Source of the DNA: Cavia porcellus | Taxonomy: Eukaryota; Chordata; Mammalia; Rodentia; Caviidae | Assembly: GCF_034190915.1 (NCBI RefSeq) | Contig: NW_026947488.1 | Span: forward strand, 5,776,501-5,840,500 | Length of the DNA: 64,000 bases | Reading direction: 5' to 3' | Shown: positions 57,757 to 64,000 of the stretch, piece after piece | How the letters are laid out: the number at the start of each line of letters is the position of its first letter | Numbering within the stretch: position 1 is the stretch's first letter | Notes under the pieces: model-generated | What the model saw: only the letters and a program-made list of their open reading frames with translations | Database searches by the model: none | What the model was told of the DNA's origin: nothing | Made by a program: the position numbers and the translations under genes

Positions 57757-57838
57757 ATTTTTTTGGTACTAGGGATCGAACTCATGACCCTGCACTTGCC
57801 AGGCAGGAGCTTATGCCACTGAGCTAAATCCCCGGCCC
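57757..57838 (-). repeat. Young tRNA-Ala-like SINE with 13-bp TSD
   Basis: 'ggtactagggatcgaactcatgacc', 'cacttgccaggcaggagcttatgcc' and 'gagctaaatccccggccc'. The flanking tgagaatttattt occurs at 57744-57756 and 57839-57851. Confidence 0.93.
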
Positions 57839-58014
57839 TGAGAATTTATTTTTAAGATGCTGAATTCAACATTAACAAATGTTGCTAGCATAATTAGAAC
57901 AGTAAACAAATACCAGTGGAAACAGATCACAGACCAAACTTAAAACAAAAGTGCTATAAAAGCTCTAGAAAACACAAGAAAAGTCTTTCTGATTTTAGAT
58001 GTGGCATGAAAGTC

Positions 58015-58132
58015 AGTCAGTGGTGTTGGCTTGTAGCCCTAGCACTTGGGTAGGCCGAGACAGTTGCATACTTTAACCAGACCAGCCTGGGCAGCATAGT
58101 GAGACCATTCCATCTCACACCCCCAAAAGCCC
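58015..58132 (+). repeat. B1-family SINE, degraded
   Basis: 'agccctagcacttgggtaggccg' and 'accagcctgggcagcatagtgag' are B1 landmarks. Confidence 0.7.
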
Positions 58133-58328
58133 AAGGCATAAAAAGAACTGATATATTGAACTTGAACAAATTAAACACTTTTGCTGTTTAAAAAATACTG
58201 TTAAGAAGTAGGGGTGGAGAGGAAAGGGAAAAAAAATAATTGAGATGTGTTATGTACATTGACCAATTCCCCACAATGAACATAATCACTACATACTGCA
58301 AACATGCACTAATAAAACATTTTTTAAA

Positions 58329-58435
58329 AGATACGTTAAAATAAGCTGGAATTGGAAAACTAACATAATTAGAAATAAATAGATATGTTAAAATAAGAAG
58401 CTGGAATTGGAAAACTAACATAATTAGAAATAAAT
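58329..58435. repeat. Recent 52/55-bp tandem duplication
   Basis: Copy one 58329-58380 and copy two 58381-58435 both run from 'agata(c/t)gttaaaataag' to 'agaaataaat'. They differ by one C/T change and a 3-base 'aag' insertion only. Confidence 0.95.
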
Positions 58436-58767
58436 AGACTGAAAAGAACAAAAAAGCACATGAAAGAGTGAGCAACATCATCAATTATGAGGAAAATAAA
58501 ATTAATGAGGTATTAATTCATACCAAATAGAATGACTCAAATTAAGAACACTAACAACTTAAGAGTTGGAAGGATGTGGGATAATTACAACTTTCACATA
58601 TTGGTGAATGTAATATAAAATGGTTTTGCTATTTTGGAAAATAGTTTGACAGTTTCTTAGACAGTAAACACATGATTTGCAAATTGTACTTCTAGATACA
58701 AAAGAAAATATATGTCCACACAGATATACTCATGAATATTCACAATAGCAAAAAAATGGTAACTCAG

Positions 58768-58866
58768 ATATTTACCAACTGGTGACCTAATAACCAAATA
58801 TAGTATATCCCCTACAAATATTTACAACTGGTAACTTAATAATCAAACTTGGTATATCCTATACAA
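58768..58866. repeat. Older 50-bp tandem duplication
   Basis: 58768-58817 and 58818-58866 share 'atatttac(c)aactggt.ac.taata..caaa ... tatatcc.tacaa', with about eight differences. It lies in L1 3'-region sequence. Confidence 0.9.
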
Positions 58867-59149
58867 TGGTATTACTCTATAACAAACAGAAAAGAACTAT
58901 TGATGCATGCAGTAACATGAATAAATCACAAGAAACATAATCCAAAGAACATAGAGCTGCTTGGTGCTTGCCTGGAGCCAGGAACAAAGGTGGAACTGAA
59001 TAGAATGCAGCAAGAAGGAATCAACAGGAATGATTGCAATGTTCTACATTTTAATTGTGGCTATGATCTTACAGATATAGGTATGTGTGAGAACTGATGA
59101 CAATGTTCACACAATAGGTACATTTCACACGACAGAGGGTATACTGTAT

Positions 59150-59215
59150 AAAGGCTTCTGCCTAGGACAAGGCCCTGCGATCAATTCCTAGCACTAGGAA
59201 GAAAGAAAAAAGCCA
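59150..59215 (+). repeat. ID-like SINE fragment
   Basis: 'cttctgcctaggacaaggccctgcgatcaattcctagcac' followed by an A-rich tail is the 3' half of an ID-type SINE. Confidence 0.6.
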
Positions 59216-59445
59216 TAAAAAGCAATAATCAGAAAGAGATAGACCGGTTAAATGATCTACATTAAGTATAATAACTTCTGTTATTAGCAAATCCTTTCAA
59301 AGAATGAAAAAAAATTAGAAATATTGGCAATACACAAACCAATGAATGACTATTATAGAGAATATATACATCATGCTTAAAAATCTGCAATAAAAATTAC
59401 TACTCAAGAGAAAGAAAAGATTTGTAAACAAACACTGCACAAAAT

Positions 59446-59538
59446 TTATTTATTTATTTATTTATTTATTTATATTTTTTGGTACCAGGGATCAAACTCA
59501 CAGTCTCATGCTTACCAGGAAAGCACTTGAGCCACAAA
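59446..59538 (-). repeat. tRNA-type SINE with (TTTA)n tail
   Basis: (ATTT)n repeat, then 'ttggtaccagggatcaaactcacag' and 'catgcttaccaggaaagcacttgagcc', the complement of the SINE. It ends without the usual 'ccccagcc', so its 5' end is truncated or decayed. Confidence 0.75.
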
Positions 59539-59659
59539 ATTAACATCCAAATAGCTGGTAAACATATGAGAAACTGCTCAATGTCTTTAGTCATTAGGGA
59601 AATAGAAATTAAAATCAGAATGAGGTAACACCACCCACTCTCTCTCCAAAAGAGATGAA

Positions 59660-59765
59660 AAGCCTGGGGACATCACTCAGTGGCAGAGTACCGATCTAGC
59701 ACACACAAGGTTGGGTTTGATCCCCAGTACTGTGAAAAAGAGCGGGTGGTTTGAAGAAAAAAAAA
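59660..59765 (+). repeat. ID-like SINE
   Basis: 'agcctggggacatcactcagtggcagagtaccg' and 'gggtttgatccccagtactg' then an A-rich tail. Confidence 0.75.
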
Positions 59766-60269
59766 CCCAAAACAAAGCAAAAAACCTAAAAGACTATATA
59801 CCAAACGCTGCAGAAGACACAATGCACCTGGAACTCCCCACACTCTGCTAGTGGAAGTATAAACTGGTACTGTACTTTGGGAGATACCTATCAAACTACA
59901 AGGAAACATATTCACTGTGACTTAGTAATTTCACAGCCAGATGTGTGTGGGTATGCACGACTGGATGTATCCCCCGCAAAGAAACTCACACATATAAAGG
60001 TACAAAGATTTGTACAAGAATGTCCAAGACAGAATTACATGTAATAGCCCCGAATGAAAATATCTAAACAGAGAAACACAATAACTCATAAACTGTGGCA
60101 CACTGATCCAACAGGATACTTACATGTTTATAAAAGTGAAGCACTATTAGGACACAAAATGAAGGTGTATCTTACAATGCTCCAGAGAAGCCGACACGAA
60201 CCACACATATATGTGGCAAGCACACACACTCCTAAGTCCACCTATAAATTCAACACTATGGTGCTATTT

Positions 60270-60495
60270 ATTAATAAACAGTAATTGCTAAGTAACACAT
60301 TCTTACCAAAATGCCTATTGCCATTCTAAGTAATTTTTGTGTAATTAGCTCAATTTTCACACAGTCACCTTCCAAGTTAGATGTCATATAGTATCTCGGA
60401 TGTGCAAAGTTAGTCACAAAGAGGTTACTAACTTGCCCAATCCCACAGAGTAACAGGGAGGTGAACACACAGCCTGGCATGAGTATGTATTCCAA
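60270..60495 (-). repeat. MIR SINE, complement
   Basis: 'gcctattgccattctaag', 'tgcaaagttagtcacaaagaggttactaacttgcccaatcccacagagtaacaggg' are the complement of the MIR core. Confidence 0.7.
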
Positions 60496-60545
60496 ACACC
60501 GTACCACATGGTAGCTCAGCGACAGAACTTTAATGGAAAAATGGA

Positions 60546-60645
60546 TGGGGCTGGGGATTTAGGTCAGCGGCATAAGCGCCTGCCTTGTAAGCAGGCAGTC
60601 CTGAGTTTGATCCCTGGTACCGATAAAAAGGAAAAAGACAAAAAA

Positions 60646-60682
<37 letters not shown>

Positions 60683-60688
60683 GAAAAA
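60546..60688 (+). repeat. Young tRNA-Ala-like SINE with TSD and (AAAAG)n tail
   Basis: 'ggggctggggatttaggtcagcggc', 'cctgccttgtaagcagg' and 'gagtttgatccctggtaccg'. The long A tail ends in AAAAG repeats. The flanking gaaaaatgga occurs at 60536-60545 and 60689-60698. Confidence 0.94.
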
Positions 60689-60965
60689 GAAAAATGGAGA
60701 GAGGGTAAATGTATGGGAGTGGGGAGAAGGAGGATGGCCAAATCCCTACATTTCAAAACAAATAAACAAACAAACCAATAGATAAGGCCTAAAATTAGTG
60801 GGGATAAGCATGTTGTAAAAAAATGTGGGCAAAAGATCAGAAAAAATAGCTAATGCCACAGCAATGTAACTGCTTCTAGGAAATGGGTCAGAGTGCATCA
60901 GAGACTGCTATATTTAACTTAAAAGCTCTGTAACATTATTTTGTATTTTAAAAACTGTATGTACA

Positions 60966-61082
60966 AGTCAGGCATAGTGGTATATGCCTGTAATCTCAGC
61001 ACTTGGGAGGCTGAGGGAAGACTGCTATAAGTTCAAGGCCAGCCTGAACTGCACAGTGAGATCCTGCCTCAAAAAGAAAAAT
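60966..61082 (+). repeat. B1-family SINE
   Basis: 'caggcatagtggtatatgcctgtaatctcagcacttgggaggctgagg' and 'ttcaaggccagcctgaac'. Confidence 0.88.
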
Positions 61083-61137
61083 CATATGTACATTCTTTGA
61101 CAAAATTTCTCAAAAATTTAAATATTTAAAAAATAGC

Positions 61138-61245
61138 TAACATTTACTGAATCCCCGTGTTCCTGGCACTTTGTTAAGTGTTTTAAATTAATTTTCTCAA
61201 GGAATTCTAGCACTATGACCTGGTTCTATTTTGCTGATGAAAAAC
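61138..61245 (-). repeat. MIR SINE fragment
   Basis: 'gtgttcctggcactttgttaagtgttttaaattaattttctcaagg' and 'gatgaaaaac' are the complement of a MIR 3' half. Confidence 0.65.
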
Positions 61246-61247
61246 TA

Positions 61248-61455
61248 GATTAGAGCGTGGTGGCACACACCTGCAAACCCAGCACTTGGGCAAAGTTAGG
61301 CAGGAGGGTCATCTTGAGTTCAACACCAGTCTAGGCTACAGTGACTTCGAAGCCAACTTAAACTCTGTCTTGAAAACAAACAAAGGAACGAACAAACAAG
61401 GGCTGGGGATGTAGCTGAGTACAAAGGCCCTGGATTCAAAATTGAAAAGAAAGAA
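61248..61455 (+). repeat. B1-dID-type dimeric SINE
   Basis: B1 half ('agagcgtggtggcacacacctgcaaacccagcacttggg') followed by an ID half ('gggctggggatgtagctgagtacaaaggccctggattcaa'). Confidence 0.75.
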
Positions 61456-62560
61456 AAACCAGATAAAGATTCACCTGCCTAGGGCTTGCTGGCTTGCAAG
61501 TGTTAGAAGGGCAGTGCAGCGAGATTCCAGGGTCCCCGCATCACTGTGAGCTTGGAAGATACAGGCCTACGTGTCAGTGGCAGCAAACAACACGATGGGC
61601 AGCCTGCACAGAGCTAGTGACTGGCTACTGGCTAGAAAGGAATGCAAGTTAGCAGGGGATTTGAAAAGGAGGCCCAGCTTGCTGATTTGAATAAATGAGG
61701 ACATGCTGTTTGTCTGGCCTACCACAGGGGCCGAAGAAAGAAGAGTCAAGGTCCAAGGCTCCTATGGTTTGTTCAGTTGCAGACACCGTAGAGTCCTAGG
61801 TGTCTGTGGGCTCCCATGGGCACAGCATTGTGGTGAGTGGAACACAGGCTTGACCTTAGGAGAATCTGGTTCTGTTGGTGTGGGACTCATGCACACGTAG
61901 AGCAGAGACTGTCAACTATTCCTTTATCCATATACACCTGAGCAGCACAGTGAGCACTCGCTGGTAAGCACAGGTCACTACAAGGGTGACTTGTATAGTA
62001 GCTACCTCCTCATGTAGATGTATGATGCGGTCGTGAGGGACAAATCACAGTATGGTATTAAGCTATGACTAATCTACATTTACTGCGTATTTCCTGTGCC
62101 CATTCTGTGCGCAACCCAGGAGGCAGGCACATCCAGGACCTCCGTACTGTCTTAGGAGCAGTTTGGGCACTTTCATGAAGGTTTGCCCTGTTAGTCCTGG
62201 GGTGAGACCCTGATTTAACTTCAGACAGGTGCTGCTTTGAGGCATGCACAAAGTTGGGGCATTAGGGAATGAGATTTAAGAGTGGAGGAGGGGCAATTCT
62301 GTAGGGGACTAGGTCCAAGTCACAGGCTGGTGATACGGTCCAGGACCCAAGGAAAAGGGCTGGAAAAGCCAATTTCAGATTACCCAGGTGAAGGTGAGCT
62401 ATGGGAGGGGAGAACAGCATCCCAGGTACATGAAGGAAGCCAGGACAAATCTTGGGGAAGACCGACGCTGAGCTCATTAGCAGGGGATACAGGAAAGAGG
62501 GCCAGGCTGCAGGTGGAGGGGAGGAGCTGGGAAGGTAGGAGCTTTACTCTAAGAAGCTGG
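61456..62560. other. Intron 2 stretch, nothing recognised
   Basis: Higher GC than the L1-rich region. An open frame of 171 codons (62282-62797) starts here, but it resembles no protein that I know and runs into apparent L2 sequence. Confidence 0.4.
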
Positions 62561-62569
62561 ACACATGCC

Positions 62570-63300
62570 AGTGATGTCGGGCCCTCCCTCGCCATCCCCA
62601 GGGCTCTGCTGCTTGTGGCTTCCCCAGCCTCCTTGGCCCTGCCTCCAGTGTGTGCAGCCTTTAGTCACTCCAGCCTTCTGCCGCCCCTCCGCCCTACACC
62701 CCACCACGTGGTCCCTCTACCCACACTTATTCCAGTTCTCTTCTGCTCACCACACCACACCTCACCACCAACTGCAACACTTCTGCTGTTCAGGTAATTG
62801 TTTCCTCAAACTTCATGGAAATATAGTCCACTCACCTCTCAAAACTTGAATTTCTAAGACACCCTCTCTTACTTCTGAATCAGTCACCCCCAGAACGAGG
62901 GCAGACCCCTTTCCACGCTCTCATAATATGCCACATTTCTCCTCTGCAGCACAGAAAATGGCTGAATAATTACTTCCAGTATATTAGTTACATAATATAC
63001 CTTGATCTTTACCTACAGCTAAGCTCCTTTAGGGTAGGAATTGAGTTTGTATAAATCAGAGGTCAGTAAACTTGTTTTGCCTCTATGAACCATAGGCTGT
63101 TAGTTATAACTATTCAGTTTGACCACTATTGCCTAAAAACAACAAAGATGGTAGCAATTGTTTCGTTAAAGCTTCATTAAAGGTGACAGAACAAAACGTC
63201 ATCCTTTACTGAAACCTAGTCTAGTACTAAAGTCACACTTTATTAGTACCCAAGCTAGTACCTCATATATAGTTGGTACTCAATGAATGAAGCTTAAATA
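62570..63300 (+). mobile_element. L2 LINE 3' region, interrupted
   Basis: GC/CT-rich L2-like sequence from about 62570 includes 'tctcataatatgccacatttctcc' and 'ctaagctcctttagggtaggaattgag'. The terminal 'agtacctcatatatagttggtactcaatgaatgaa' appears only at 63258-63292. The gap holds a MER5-like piece. Confidence 0.55.
63058..63225 (+). mobile_element. MER5-like hAT fragment inside the L2
   Basis: Opens 'gaggtcagtaaacttgttttgcctctatgaaccataggctgttag', similar to the MER5A start, and separates the two parts of the L2 3' end. Strongly diverged. Confidence 0.4.
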
Positions 63301-64000
63301 AACAGTGGCTGGGTCTGGTGATGGACTGTGACTGGTACCAAGGGATGGCGGCTTCAGGGGTCTGGTAGAGTAGAACGGAGATGACAGTACTGTGGGAAAA
63401 AGCACTGATAAAGTTTCTCTTTAGGAAGTACACGTTTTGTGGAGCAATGTTGGGGAATGGTGCTCTTGTAGTGGAGGGGGTGGATGGGGAACATGTTTGC
63501 AAGCTACACCAAGAAGGCTGGGTGAGATCGGGCAGAAAGTGATGAAGAAGCAGTGATCCAGAACTCCAGAGTGGAGTTGGTCATACGGGAGAAGGTGACC
63601 AAAACACAAAGAAAGCTAACACAAAGAGATGAGAAAGTCTTGCATCCACCTTTCCTGGGAAATGTGAGCCAAACACTCTGGGGAGAACAGACCAGAGGCA
63701 ACTAAGGACCACAAGCATGTGGCATACTGGGAACTACTGACACCAGGGAAGAATGAAAGCCCCATAGAGCCTTACCGGGACCTACAAAGCTATTGTCTTC
63801 ATTTGAGAATAACCAAGGTGTCATCTAAGTATCTTGTAGACTCTCAGCTTTCAGATCTGACTCAGTGTGGAATGTGTCACTTACTGAATCACCAGTGCGC
63901 CTTGCTGCCTCTTCCTATCACTTCACTTTCCCATGCAGGTAGTGACAGGCGGGGCCCGAGGAGAATGAGGTCACACTTTAAACATGTGGACACACCCAGT
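63301..64000. other. Right edge, nothing recognised
   Basis: No exon of RAB22A or of a neighbouring gene is recognised. Intron 2 is inferred to continue beyond the edge. Confidence 0.4.

Larger units (their letters stand above)
54960..59150 (+). mobile_element. Long, very diverged L1
   Basis: ORF2-like order is readable through to the 3' end: 'ctgcaagaaatccacttg' (about 55140), 'gttctctgactacaacagatttaaactag' (about 55665), 'ccaagagaaatgtattctaggaattcag' (about 56832), 'aatggattaacagaatagaactgg' (about 57706) and '3' end near 59150. No frame longer than about 75 codons survives on the sense strand. Interrupted by SINEs at 55750-55970, 57757-57838 and 58015-58130. Confidence 0.65.
59220..60250 (+). 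mobile_element. L1 3' fragment with two SINE insertions
   Basis: 'aaataaaaattactactcaag'-type and 'tggtaaacatatgagaaactgctcaatgtctttagtcattagggaaatag' landmarks precede 'agtggaagtataaactggtac' and a 3' UTR to about 60250. Interrupted at 59446-59538 and 59660-59760. Confidence 0.7.
20110..64000 (-). other. RAB22A: RAB22A intron 2, at least 43.9 kb, continuing off the right edge
   Basis: Exon 3 begins in phase 2, so an upstream exon ending ...GG and carrying the P-loop GDTGVGKS must exist. I looked on the minus strand for sequence encoding KSSIVWRF and DSFDPNINPT and saw none up to 64000. The interval is filled by L1, LTR, L2, MIR and SINE sequence. A small or diverged upstream exon could have been missed by eye. 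Confidence 0.75.

Noticed and set aside
62282..62797. Longest open reading frame in the window, 171 codons, plus strand
   Set aside because: No recognisable domain, low-complexity Pro/Leu/Ser-rich end, and it crosses from unassigned sequence into L2-like sequence. A chance frame in GC-rich DNA is the simpler reading.
61456..64000. Possible promoter or first exon of RAB22A in the more GC-rich right end
   Set aside because: No CpG-dense stretch, no ATG context encoding the Rab N-terminus, and much of it reads as L2/MER5 sequence.

Overview
This window is mammalian nuclear DNA, almost certainly from a rodent. It lies almost wholly inside one gene, RAB22A, carried on the minus strand. The rodent call rests on many B1 (7SL-derived) SINEs, dimeric B1+ID (B1-dID-type) SINEs, a very abundant tRNA-Ala-like SINE ending in simple A-rich tails, and rodent-type L1 elements. 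The tRNA-Ala-like SINE does not look like murid B2/ID, squirrel ID, or the guinea-pig/kangaroo-rat ID that I know. A beaver-like (castorid) lineage is my best guess, held loosely.

Gene layout (read right to left): five consecutive coding exons of RAB22A are present and intact: 20028-20109, 10972-11043, 10780-10886, 10049-10158 and 5530-5627. All have canonical GT/AG sites and matching phases. They encode residues 39-194 of a 194-residue Rab GTPase and carry the WDTAGQE, NKCD, ETSAK and C-terminal Cys-Cys motifs. The first ~38 residues (P-loop, switch I) and the promoter are not seen; they must lie beyond position 64000. Positions 1-5529 lie downstream of the stop codon and are unusually poor in repeats. 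I read them as the long 3' UTR, still running at the left edge. Introns range from 85 bp (intron 4) to at least 43.9 kb (intron 2, 20110 to the right edge).

The rest is intronic repeat strata. The oldest layer is L2, MIR, a MER5A-like hAT fragment, mariner remnants, old L1M pieces and MLT1-type LTRs. Above it lie two near-complete but dead L1s on the plus strand (about 34000-40430 and 43979-49575). A heap of diverged L1 fragments follows from 50690 to 60250. The youngest layer is tRNA-Ala-like SINE insertions with clear 10-15 bp target-site duplications. No CpG-island promoter, second protein gene, true tRNA, CRISPR array or operon-like system is visible.

I found no convincing previously undescribed system. 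The more interesting items are: the 61-bp degenerate tandem units at the 5' end of the second L1; a probable back-to-back pair of mariner transposase 3' ends at about 53040-53560; a short mRNA-tail-like insert nested in an L1 at about 48417-48548; two local tandem duplications near 58.4 and 58.8 kb; the SINE with an intact alanine-type anticodon arm; and an unclassified CpG-containing block at 25.5-26.2 kb.
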